Source: Gorsachius magnificus
Lineage: Eukaryota; Chordata; Aves; Pelecaniformes; Ardeidae
Length of the DNA stretch: 64,000 nt
Direction of reading: 5' to 3'
NCBI GenBank assembly: GCA_034008185.1
Contig: CM067084.1
Coordinates: forward strand, 8,451,385-8,515,384
The notes below the pieces were generated by a model. The model saw only the letters and a program-made list of their open reading frames with translations, had not been told where the DNA came from and ran no database searches. Shown piece by piece: positions 53,044 through 63,150 of this stretch (positions within the stretch are counted from its first letter, which is position 1; every line of letters starts with the position of its first letter). Position numbers and translations under genes: made by a program.

Positions 53044-54642
53044 CATGTAGAAATCCATGTGGGAGCTACATTGCATCATATTATCATCATCATATTATTA
53101 TCAGCAGCATGTGGGATCCCCTCTATTCCCAGAGGGTTCCAGAAGGTAACCACTAATAATCCAGAGTGTACTGGAAGCATTCACGGGTGATTTTCAATTT
53201 CCTCAAAGAGGAACACCTGAACTACCTTTTTTCTAACCTGACATTTTGGCTCTTACCCTTTTGTTCCTCATTAATATTACCGCATTAACCACAGAGCAAT
53301 GATAAAATCTTTTGATAAAGTAAAGAAAAAAGTCTTATCACCCTACTCTGTATCCCACATTATCTTCTTCAGTAAGTATCTGCAATAAATATTAGACCTG
53401 TTCTTTTTTTTTTCTTATTTTAACTACCTTTAATTAATTTCAATATATTTATAGAACCATTACTTTCATGTTTGTCTTTCATGTATGTCTTCCTGATCAA
53501 TCGAAGACTTATGTTAGAATTTTTGCTTATACTTTTTCATTATTCCTCTTGGTTGGATATTGATTTTTTTTTGTGTTCTTTCCTGGATTCCTTTTTTCCT
53601 TAGTCTCCTTTTGTAGATGCTAACCTAGCAACTCTGATTTTGCTGAAATAGGCTTTCCTTCACCCCTTATGACTGTCTGGTTCTGATGATTTATATTTTT
53701 TATGACGTGGATAAACACTTATTAAGGATGAAGCTGGGAAATGGTGGTATTCATCTTACAAATAAAACATTTCCAGCATGACACCCTGTCTTCTTAAGTG
53801 CAAAATGGTGACACGTATCTCACTGCCTGGTCCCTCAGGTTTTTAAAACTCCTTTTTATGCTGTAACTCACACGTGTTGACATACAACATTCCAAATGTA
53901 AACCAAACAAGCAAAGGCTGAGGACGCCTAAGAGAGAGTTCTTAGAGATAGGAAAGGAGAAAGGGCAAGGTAAATATTGCCTGACAAATCCTTCCGACTC
54001 CCACCAGTGGATTCACAGCGTGAATTATAGAGCATTTGTTACAGTTTGCTTCTTAACTTTCAATAAAGCTTCTTCTAATACCTTAAAACTGACTGTACAA
54101 GAGGTTCACAGTATTTATTTGCCTTCATACACTGAAAAACTACAACAATTGCACAGATGGGCAGTTCCATGTGCTTTTCATTAACTTCTTTTTTCTTTTT
54201 AAACACACCTTCTTTGCTCAAGCTAGTTTATGCTGGTTTTGTTTTACAACATGATGGTTTATAAAATTCCTGTCAAACTGTGTTACTGTTTGATCATTAT
54301 AAGAACAATCAGAGTAAGTGTTGCCAGTTACAGTTTTTCATTCCGGCCAAGTCACACTGTACATATGGTACAAGATATAAAGCAACGCAGACTGATTAGC
54401 GTGCAAAGTGCAGCGCAGTGGTCTTTACTACTCATTATTAAAGTCATAGTGGATTTTAAGAAGCAAGAGGCTTTTCCCATAGCCAAAGCAGCCTTCCACA
54501 TAACCACAGGGAAGAAAAGCCAACCAGAAATTACGCAACATGTGCGAGCGTGGTCTTCAGCCATAACCTCCTTTTCAGAAACAGAAAGATTGTTCCTATC
54601 GCATTTTCCTGCTAACTCCTCCTAAAGGTTCAGGAAACATAC
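53044..54642. other. No gene seen
   Basis: AT-rich single-copy sequence. A short ATC/ATT-repeat-rich stretch lies at about 53072-53105. Confidence 0.5.
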
Positions 54643-54805
54643 GTCAGAACAGCTTTCCTCAAAGACGGAGCACTGAACTTTCCCGCACGCTTCCTGGAAA
54701 AGCTTCGTTTCCTGAAAAGCATTGCAGCATCTGCCGCAGAACACCTGAAGCCCTATCCCAAGTTGACCACAAACGAGAAGATCACTGTCATCTTTGGACT
54801 TCATG
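54643..54805 (-). other. Candidate cysteine-rich coding exon, gene unknown
   Basis: On the minus strand a pyrimidine-rich acceptor (ctaatacccacatccatttacag) precedes 54805 and a GTATGT donor follows 54643, enclosing 163 bases. One leading base is followed by 54 open codons with eight Cys, including FCGRCCNAF and EACGKVQC. Seven CpG lie in the interval, dense for this AT-rich region. The frame stays open upstream to a TAG at about 54889, so the exon could start earlier. The -1 base of the donor is C, which weakens it. The Cys spacing does not match a classical C2H2 finger or any domain I can name. Phase does not join directly to the candidates at 59316 or 41933. Confidence 0.25.
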
Positions 54806-55588
54806 CTGTAAATGGATGTGGGTATTAGGGAAAAATCAGGGTCACAAACAAACAAGACTAGCAAGCCAAACTCCTGAAGCTCCTAGAGACTTGCTGGTTC
54901 TCTTTTGTCTTCTGTGTTTTAGAGCCAAATGTCCAAAGATTCTTGCTGATTATGCTTTGTGGTTTTGGTTTGGGGTTTTTTTATAGAGGAAATTCTATGT
55001 GTACTTAACCTGAGCTGACATTAACGGAGCACAGATGCTCAATGGCCTAAAAGGCATCTCTTCATCAGGAACTTGCAGAAGGGGGATCCTCATGAAATCT
55101 CTCACAGAAGGACCAATTTTACATACTTTTCTCGCTAGGCAAAAAAATCTCATTTCAAGCAGCCAACACATTCGTATGCTTGACAGGAACGAGCAACAAT
55201 TTACAGCGTGTTGCCGGCTTCATTGGTTAATATAAGCAACTGACATTTATGCATGTTAGAATTAATATGGAGTCATGTCACCAGAGGAACTGCTTGGGGA
55301 GCACTTCAGCAGGCATGACTCTGCTGCAGTCTTTAAAAAGAGTGCATATAACACCCTTCCTGTAGGCAGTCTGGCTCTCTGAAACCATTTAGGACCCAGT
55401 CAAGAACAGTCATGACTTTTGGGAGGAGGTGGTGGAAGACAGAGAGTTCATAGGCAACAAATTAGTACAGAAAGCTCTCAAATGACTTCTCTGTCAGATG
55501 ATGTTTTTCAAGTGCCTGATGAATCGTAATCAACTATGTGATTAACAGAAGGTGAATCCAAATATATGGAGACCAAATGAATCTAGTG
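54806..55588. other. No gene seen
   Basis: Single-copy sequence leading into the ancient SINE. No repeat or exon is recognised. Confidence 0.5.
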
Positions 55589-55960
55589 GCTTGTAGCCAC
55601 ATCATTTTGTGTTATGAGCCAGTCAGACCTCCCAAGTTAGGCAGTGCTGAGCCAAGTCTGAATTTAAATAGGAGATCCTCCAAGGAAAACTGAGTGCATG
55701 TGCTGAAGGAAATAGTACTGGTAGCCCTTGTCTGTCTGAGTTACTACTGAACTAAGGCTCTTGCACGATGCCAACAGCACAGGGCTGAGACTGCAGAAGA
55801 AACTCAAATCTTTGAATCCTAGCTCCTAGTGGTCATTAAAAATCCTTCAGCAGTTTTCGGAAAAGTAATGATGTTCACGTAGCCAAATTTCATACCAGAC
55901 AATTATAATACAACAAATATCCTGGCAGTCTGAAGCAGATACTGTGTTTTCTTTCACTTC
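55589..55960 (+). mobile_element. Ancient SINE with 5S rRNA-like head
   Basis: The first 90 bases or so align along their length with vertebrate 5S rRNA. Position 55634-55649 corresponds to the 5S A box (aagttaggcagtgctg versus AAGCTAAGCAGGGTCG), and 55664-55677 to the C box region (taaataggagatc versus TTGGATGGGAGACC). A SINE body follows: ccaaggaaaactgagtgc, then a core with gaaggaaatagtactggt. The 3' part (gtggtcattaaaaatcc at 55829-55845, then ttttcgg, agccaaatttc and acaattata) resembles the conserved tail of vertebrate Deu/V-type SINEs. A pol III-transcribed, LINE-mobilised element, long dead and well diverged. The 3' limit is uncertain. AmnSINE/SINE3-like families are the obvious comparison. 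Confidence 0.75.
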
Positions 55961-56204
55961 TTCCCCATCAACTTCCATGAAGTGTTATTGTAAGGAGTTG
56001 AAAAGTTCTTCTCAAGAGGTGATTTCGCTTATGTTCTAGTGTTAAATAAAGAGATTGTAGCGTAATGTGCTGGAATCACACGTTGAAATTATTTTTTTTA
56101 ACCCCCATGTTACACCTATTCTTTCATTTGTTTCTTACTCACAAATAGTGTATTAAGCAAATCTATTTGGAGGTCTCCGTCTTTGTACTGCAGGAAGCTG
56201 AGTA

Positions 56205-56335
56205 ACTCATGATTCTCAGACTCACAGATTATTCTAGATTGGAAGGGACCTCAAGAATTCATGTACTCCAATCATCTGCTCAAACTAGAGCTGATGGCAA
56301 AGTTAGATCTGGGTGCCCAGGGCCTCATCGTAATT
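56205..56335 (+). mobile_element. CR1 LINE 3' UTR fragment
   Basis: The core attggaagggacctcaagaa (56238-56257) and the later caaagttagatc and gcccagggcct segments align with the 3' untranslated part of avian CR1 elements in the right order and spacing. Only about 130 bases are present, 5'-truncated as usual for CR1, and the terminal short repeats are missing or decayed. No coding capacity. This is the best single indicator that the genome is avian. Confidence 0.85.
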
Positions 56336-57596
56336 TACAGGCACAAATCATACTCTCTTAATTTCATATGTCATGTGAAAAAAAAAATATCTAGGGTGAA
56401 ATTTTTGGTCTTTACTTGTTTTGGAAAAATCCTGTGCTATGCCATTCCACAAATCCCTATTCAAACTTTGCCCCATTTTGTTCACACTTGAAAGTTTTTG
56501 TGTATTCAGATTAATTCAGTGTAATGATAATTATCGTTAATGCCAGCAGCTCAGAATGTTCACTGGGATGAGTCTGTGGAACATACAAATCAATTAAGGA
56601 GAGAGAGATATGAAGAAAATGCAGAAAACAGCTGAAACTTTGTAGCATGGCCGTAATGTCAAGAATAGCAAATAAGCTTTTTGACATTCTTCTGAAAACT
56701 GCAGGCAATTGACTCCCACGACACAGGTGTTAAGTAAGTACATTTATATTTCTGGTGCAAGGTGTAATGCCCATTACCAGTAGATTTTATTAGATTCATA
56801 GATGTTCCTGCATAGAAGAGGCAATGAGTAGTACCTCAGGCAAAAAAGGAGATGGACAAAAAGAAAAAGGTGGGAGAGAATTTGGATTTGCATACCAAAT
56901 ACTATTGAGATGACTTATATTCAGTATATTTGTCCTTTATATAACCGCAACACATGGGTTATTCATTTACTCATCCTTTATTAGTCCTAAAAGTGTGCTC
57001 CTCACTGCAAAAGCAGAGGGACAGTCTGGGCTGTAAGCTCTATCAGCCAGACTTGGAGGAGCCAGAATGCACCAGGAATCTGTGGGATGGGATCATTCAG
57101 ACTGTTATTATGCGTGGTTGTGTGCATTTGCTGCTTAATAGTTCTTCAGATTGCTGTTACTGTGGGACAAAAGGAGCTTTTTAAGAGCATTTTGAGTGAG
57201 AAAAGGACGATTCCTTTGGCTATGACTAATGTATGGTGATTAATATCTAGCCAGAAGTATTTCCTGACTTCATACTAGTGGAAAAATTATGGTGCATCAT
57301 CTCCCCGACCTCCCTGTCCTGGCTGCCATGGGAAGAAAATGAAGAAATGCAGGGCAGAAGGACTGTGGATGATGGGAGACAAGGCCAGCATGGCGTGCTA
57401 CAACCAGCACTGACCCATACACAGAGTTTGTGAGGACTAGGATTCTGATAGCCTTACTGACCAAGGGGCCTAGCAAGGAAAGTGAAGGGAAACAAGTAAA
57501 AGTAAGATTTAACCAGCACGTGGCAGAGAACAGCACAGCTCACACAAGCAGTCAGGCACTTCCCACTAACACAAAATACATAGCAGCAACAAAAGT
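56336..57596. other. No gene seen
   Basis: Single-copy sequence between the CR1 fragment and the first duplication unit. No exon is recognised. Confidence 0.5.
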
Positions 57597-57794
57597 GTGC
57601 TTTAATCCAAATTGACTAAAGTGAAGATGCCTGATTCTTTCTCCCCTTTCTCACATCTATGCAATTAGATCTCTACTTCAACTTTCTGAGACCTTGAAGT
57701 GTTATTCAAATGAGCTCAGCACATCTTTGAGGCACACCTTCCTGACAGCAGCCACAGTTGACCGTTACACCTATGAAAAAATGATGACTGCCAG
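57597..57794 (+). repeat. Local duplication unit, copy A
   Basis: Matches copy B at 59001-59184 in the same orientation. The last 84 bases (57711-57794) align without gaps, with 11 mismatches (about 87% identity). The first half aligns more loosely with indels (tgctttaat.caaa.tgact at both starts). It lies inside a short open frame (57694-57879), but 8 of the 10 changed codons alter the amino acid, so the frame is not under visible protein constraint. Confidence 0.85.
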
Positions 57795-59000
57795 TGTTTA
57801 CTACTTCTTACCTTTTGTGTCATTTGGATCTGGGTCTGTTCTTCACTTCTGGTATCCAACTCAAAGAGGTAACCTGTAATTCATCAGCCTTGGAGAAAAT
57901 ATGTGTGATCTCATGAATCCTGGATGTTGTAAAATATTGGTTTTTTGGTGAGGAGACAGAGGTCTGTACACCATTAAACTAGTAAAACTTGCAGTTTTCC
58001 AGGGGTTTGCCAAGCAAGTCTTGCATGCCTCAAATCTTCCACAATCTGTTTGATATACCAGGAGGGAGATGCAGTAAACTATCCATGAGGGTAGCTAGCA
58101 CAGATCATAGCATCAAATGCATGACATTTATAAACTATAAACTTACTTTAAATTCCATGCTACAACAAGTACTGTAACATTAGAGGGGGCAAAGTTGGAG
58201 GATACTGATTGTGACCAGGTGTAGAATGAGGATAACTTATTTTTAGCATTGCATTTCTGTTCTAATGCAATTCTACTACCCAACACACACACATATGGAT
58301 GTCTAAAACATTATCTAATATTTTAAATAGCTGCCATAAGCAAGAGCCAGAAAAAGAATAGATCTATGTTTGGTTTATATCATGTTAGGAGTATAAAATA
58401 TATTGGGGGTGGGGAAAACTTGTATTTCCTTCATGGATTCACTGGATCAGGTTTTCCTCTCCACCCGAAGGTGCAATTCCAAAATTTACTCCAGAATAAT
58501 AATGGGCCATCAACAATTCTGTCTCAGTATTCCAGAAATTGGCAGCCTTCAGAAAGAAACACTGAAGTCACTGACGGTACCATGAGAGGGCTTCTACTGC
58601 TCACCGCCATGGCACTGGACAACTGTAGAAAACAAAGTAGCAAGAGGATGGCAATGAGAAGGGAAAAGGACAACTTTCCCTTTATGCCTGAGTTTAGTGA
58701 TGGTCATATATTACTTTATAGTTCTTCATTATACAAAGGCCTTCTGAAAGGCTGTGTACTATAGCCATACAAATATTTGAAAAGCTGAAGTAGGACATTC
58801 ATCTTTAAATCTCTGCATTTGGTAGTACTGCTTGCATCTTTGCAAATTCCACAAAGAGGAGGGAGAGGAAAAACCACGATGATCTACTGCTCAACCATTT
58901 ATGGCAGAGACTCATAGTCCTTCTTGTCCATCATCTAGAGCTCCAGATAAAATCACTGTCAAGACGTAGTGATAAACCCCCTATCAAGGCAAGAGCAGCA
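57795..59000. other. Spacer between duplication units; no confident gene
   Basis: Single-copy sequence. The plus-strand open frame 58366-58764 (132 codons) is the longest in this part. From its internal ATG at 58582 it has a brief hydrophobic start and an acceptor-like site at about 58530, but no recognisable domain. A short CA run lies at about 58280-58292. Confidence 0.4.
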
Positions 59001-59184
59001 TGCTTTAATGCAAACTGACTGTGTCTTGTTCTGCTTCTTAACACTGTATGCAATGAGATCTTTTCAGTTTACTGAGGCCTTGGAGACCTTGTAATTTGGA
59101 TGAGCTCAGCAAATCTTTGAGGTACACCTTCCCGACAGCAGCCACAGCTGATTCTTACACCTATGAGAAAGTGATTACTGACAG
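59001..59184 (+). repeat. Local duplication unit, copy B
   Basis: Second copy of the unit at 57597-57794, offset by about 1.39 kb. The strongest part is 59101-59184. No target-site duplications or LINE/SINE hallmarks are visible at the edges, so it could be an old tandem segmental duplication or two insertions of an unrecognised repeat. Confidence 0.85.
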
Positions 59185-59315
59185 CCTATATAATGTCTGA
59201 AACCCAACTCTACTGCTTGCATTCTCTCTCTGATCCCCAAATAGTTACTTAAACAAAAAAGAGTCTGAAGAGAAAAGCTGAGCACAGCTGACTGCATACG
59301 GCAGTAGCTACCTAC

Positions 59316-59427
59316 CTTGTGAAAACCCAGCTTCAAATACCTTCTCTTACATTCATCATTTGGGCCAGCGATTATGCTAAAACAGGGCCTCTTCCCATGA
59401 AAAACTGCAAAGGTCTCCATGATGTTC
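59316..59427 (-). other. Candidate coding exon, gene unknown
   Basis: On the minus strand an excellent acceptor (a T7 run then CCTTCCAG) precedes 59427 and an excellent donor (CACAAG|GTAGGT) follows 59316, enclosing 112 bases. With one leading base there are 37 open codons. The end of the peptide (CKRRYLKLGFHK) superficially resembles the YxKLGF motif near the C-terminus of GNAT acetyltransferases, but one short motif is not an assignment. It would start in phase 2 and end in phase 0. The splice sites are the best of the minus-strand candidates. Homology and expression are untested. Confidence 0.3.
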
Positions 59428-60059
59428 CTGGAAGGAAAAAAATTCTTCTGCATAAGACCCGTCTTTTTCCTTTATTCTTTTTCTTCCCCTATCCAGAATT
59501 TTTGTTGTCAGGCCAGCCCTGGAATGCAGCGTCTATACAATATTGCCTCCAGCCATATTGAAAATCTGCACAAAGACGACTGTTAAAAAGGTGGAGGGCG
59601 AGAGGATTTTGGCCAGCAGTATGTTCATCAAAATGCTGAACTCCTATCCTAAGAATATGCCATGGGATCTTTAATCATAAGGCAGAGCAAAGATGATGTT
59701 TGCATGTTATCCAGTTTCCTTACCTTTTGAAGGAGGAAGGGCAGTCAGAGTTGCCAGAAACTGAGCTTTGGGTCCAGATATTGTATGTATTCTAAACTTG
59801 ATGACTAGGTCTCCGAATTATTCCCCCCAGGTTTAGATTTTTAAAAGGCCATCATGTTTTCTGCCAGCTGGTAATGTCAGAAACAACAATATTGCTGTTA
59901 GTGTTTAACAGGTAATACTGCTTATTTCATGGAGTGGGTTTCATTCCAGATTGGGATTGAAATTGATTTGTGTTAATGATTTAACTTGTTGACAAATAAA
60001 CATTTGAGGGAAAAATATATAATATAATCCTGGCAAACCAAACCATGCCTTTAGCTTTG
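59428..60059. other. No gene seen
   Basis: Single-copy sequence without a recognised exon, RNA gene or repeat. Confidence 0.5.
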
Positions 60060-60420
60060 CCTTAAATTTAAATTCAGCTATTTATTACATCACCCTTTGC
60101 CAGAATTGGGCAGTAAACTACTTTCATATTCAGAAGAATGTTTCCATTTAAAATTTACATTTAAAATTGCAATAAGATGCTGGATCTCGTTCTTGTTGAG
60201 GAAACTGTATTGCATTACATTAGCTACATTGCTAGAGAAACGATGCATTCTGCTTCCCGTATCAGTTTCAATTAGCTGGGAGCATTACTCACCCGTCTTA
60301 TCATGGGATGTGAAAGATAAAATTAGTGTAATTCAAAGTGTCACAAACCGCAGCTACAAAAGGGATTGGTTAGCTGTTAATTATTTAAATACCGCATCCT
60401 GTGCATAATCAATTTCTTAC
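60060..60420. promoter_or_regulatory. Candidate distal regulatory block
   Basis: Even, repeat-free composition with many homeodomain-type cores (tcaattagctgg, aaaattagtgtaatt, gttaattatttaaat) and a gcataatcaattt motif at the end. Such clusters are typical of developmental enhancers in vertebrate gene deserts. The call is based on motif density only. Confidence 0.25.
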
Positions 60421-63133
60421 CTACAGTCATGATATATTATTGACAGTTTGGAAGACTGACTCTGGGGCTGTCCAGCGTAATTCTGAAATATAATTTATAG
60501 CGGTTGTTCGGAGAACTATATCGAGTACATTAAAGCCATATGGTACTGTGGTTTCATCCCCAAGAGATGCTTCATCAGCTAAGAGAAGCATTATGATCAA
60601 TATGTATATTACTCATTTTTAATAGAGTGTACTAAGCTGCAGAAGATTACTGTTTCTGCCAGTTACTTGGAAATATGAGGTGCAACAATTGTTTTAAGAT
60701 TGTTGGAGAGTTACAGTATTCTCAAGATATAGAAAATATGTCTTTGTTTTGTTATGTTCAGAGCCTGAAGCATTCTCTAGCAGCTGAAATCCCCCAGAAA
60801 TAGACAAGCGCAAACCTATAAAAGGTAAAACCTTATTTGAGTCGTAATGCTCAAACAATTTGCTCAAGATGTCTCCTCAGAAGGAAAAAAAAGAGAGAGA
60901 GAGGAAAAAAAGATGAGGACACTGTTTGTCATTTATCTTGGCAAGATGACATAGCATCTACCACAACTATGCCTATTTCACTACTGAAAATAAAAACTGG
61001 TAAGCATGACGATGATTGTTACAGCCTTGGCAATACAAAGAACGGTTGATTTTGTAAAAGATTTGCGTTATGTACACTCATTCCTCAACACACTGAGAAA
61101 AATACCACATAAATACCAAGCATTACATTAACCTCTGACCTGGCAGAAACAGCGGCAACTGCAGACGCGGGGTAAAACTGCGCTGCCTAACTAAGGATGC
61201 AAAGCCACAGGCATGAAAGATGAAAATGAAGAACACCCCACAAAGTCCAGTTTCAGTTATTCAATCAGATGAAGCAAGTGAGGGGGACTAATTCAGAAAC
61301 AGCAGAACTGCAAATACTATGAAGTTGTGTGGGAAGAAGATGAAACAAAGCCACGACAGGGGGTGGGGAGAGGGGGAATAAGGAGTGGGAAGGTTTGTGC
61401 ACTAGTGGTGACCCATGAAGATGTGCCCTCAGAGCACAGTGCAGCACCGATGTGCCCTTCCTGCTTCTGGACCCAAGGCTGATCTACCGGCATTGTATAT
61501 TGAGCCCCCACTTGAACCTTGGCCTTTCAGTCAGCAAACACCAAAATCTCCTGCTGCATCCTCAGTGCCCATAGCCCATGCTTAGCCTCACGCTCCCATT
61601 CCCTTGGGGCCAGTGTGGAGGTCCACCATGTGCAAGGCTGCGGCCACGCATGGTAAAGGGGTCAAGGAACCAACTCTGCCAGCAGCAGACCCCCAGGGCA
61701 GGCAGCATCGCATCCCTCCCAGTAGCAATTCTGCCAGTCCACTCCTGTGCCACTGGGAAGAGGCCGGCTGCACCATGAATGCGTAGGAAAGCAATTCCTC
61801 CAAGTCTGAAGACATAAGGGGCAGGGTTAGTACAGCAGGAACAGGGAGCTAAGGACCAGAGGGAGAGTTCAGACTTATAACTGTGTCTAGAAATACATTT
61901 GCACTGTGCTCCCCCCAAACTAATAAATCCTTCAGTGGTGATTCAGGTCCAGTTCTTTGAATATTGTCTGGAACTTTCTGCTTTAAATATCTGATTCAGT
62001 GAAAGATTTTTAACCTGAATTAGTTTACCTTGAAATGGGGAGGATTCAAGGTGGCTCAGCAGTCACTCAGGTACCAAATTTAAACTTCCCTTTCAAAAGA
62101 GAAAGTTCCTTACAATAATTAGACGTGATTGCGTTTTCATAGATTGATTCCTATTTTTTCCAAGCAATTTTCAAGGCTTTTTTTGAATGCTTGCTTCAGT
62201 ATTTTCTAAAAACTAACTACTTGAGAAACAAACTACTTGAATTCTGAAATTTTATCACGTAAGTATGGTACCAGGATGCTGGTACGGTACCAGGACACAC
62301 CACAGAAGCACCACAGTAAAAACCCTCACATCCCTTTTTTCCTCTCTTGAGCTCCTCAGCTGGACTTCAGCTCTCACGACGCATGGTGGCCCATGGGTTT
62401 TTCCCGTGTCTGTGCTCCTCCCCAGGAACTTCAGCAGTCAGAGGTCTGCTATTTCTGAGCCACTCTGCTAAAGCTTCCCTGATCAACTGGGGATGCCACG
62501 ACCCCCTGGCAGCTCAGCAGACACAAAGGACAGGTTTGCCAGGTTAGTCGCATCTCCGCTGTACTTGTGAGGATAGCTATAGGTTTTTTCGAGGTATTTC
62601 TTGTACAGAGAAAAACATTCTCCAAACCATCCTACTTAGATGTACCAGAAACCCATTTAACAACTGGAAAACAACTTGACAGACAGTGGGAGCTAAGGTT
62701 AAGCAGAGTTTCTAAGCACGCACAAATTTTTCTAACCAATTTACATGCTCTCCCATAATCCTCAGTTTTATTTATTTCCAAGCCTTCTCTCCCATCTGTT
62801 CCCTTCTGCATGATCTATATATTATCTTACGCTATTTATCGCTAACAGATTTTTGCTTCCTCTCTCTGTTCCAGTTAGATTAATGATGCCAATATTCACT
62901 GTGTATTTCTAGTATCTTTATTTTCTTTATCACGCATCTTGCACTCATACAGATACTTTCAAATACTTTCCGCTGCCTCTGACCCTTCCACAACAATCCA
63001 AGTTTTTATTCCTATTTCACAAATGTTCCCTCTCAATATTTTTCCTTTTTTCCTCCTTTAGACCCAGATTGCCAGTTTTAGTGCTGCATCCCAGTTCTCC
63101 CAGTCCTGTCAGACTTGTTCTACCTTCTTTTAG
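60421..63133. other. No gene seen; GC-richer patch
   Basis: Single-copy DNA. From about 61340 to 61900 it is clearly GC-richer, starting with several G4-5 runs near 61360-61380. Several overlapping short frames on both strands look compositional. Near 62267-62295 the 10-mer ggtaccagga is directly repeated with an intervening ctggtac. Confidence 0.45.
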
Positions 63134-63150
63134 CTTCCTTCCTTCCTTCC
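63134..63150. repeat. (CTTC)4 microsatellite
   Basis: Four CTTC units plus a terminal C within a pyrimidine-rich stretch. Confidence 0.85.

Noticed and set aside
54230..54625. 131-codon plus-strand open frame
   Set aside because: No domain or splice context, overlapped by a minus-strand frame. Length is not unusual given the number of frames screened.
58366..58764. 132-codon plus-strand open frame with hydrophobic MRGLLLLTAMAL start at an internal ATG
   Set aside because: The hydrophobic stretch is short, lacks a convincing cleavage region, and no domain follows. Kept only as a weak possible second exon for the promoter at 50.4 kb.
61340..61918. Overlapping open frames up to 118 codons in a GC-richer patch
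   Set aside because: Frames overlap on both strands without domain, splice or codon-use support.
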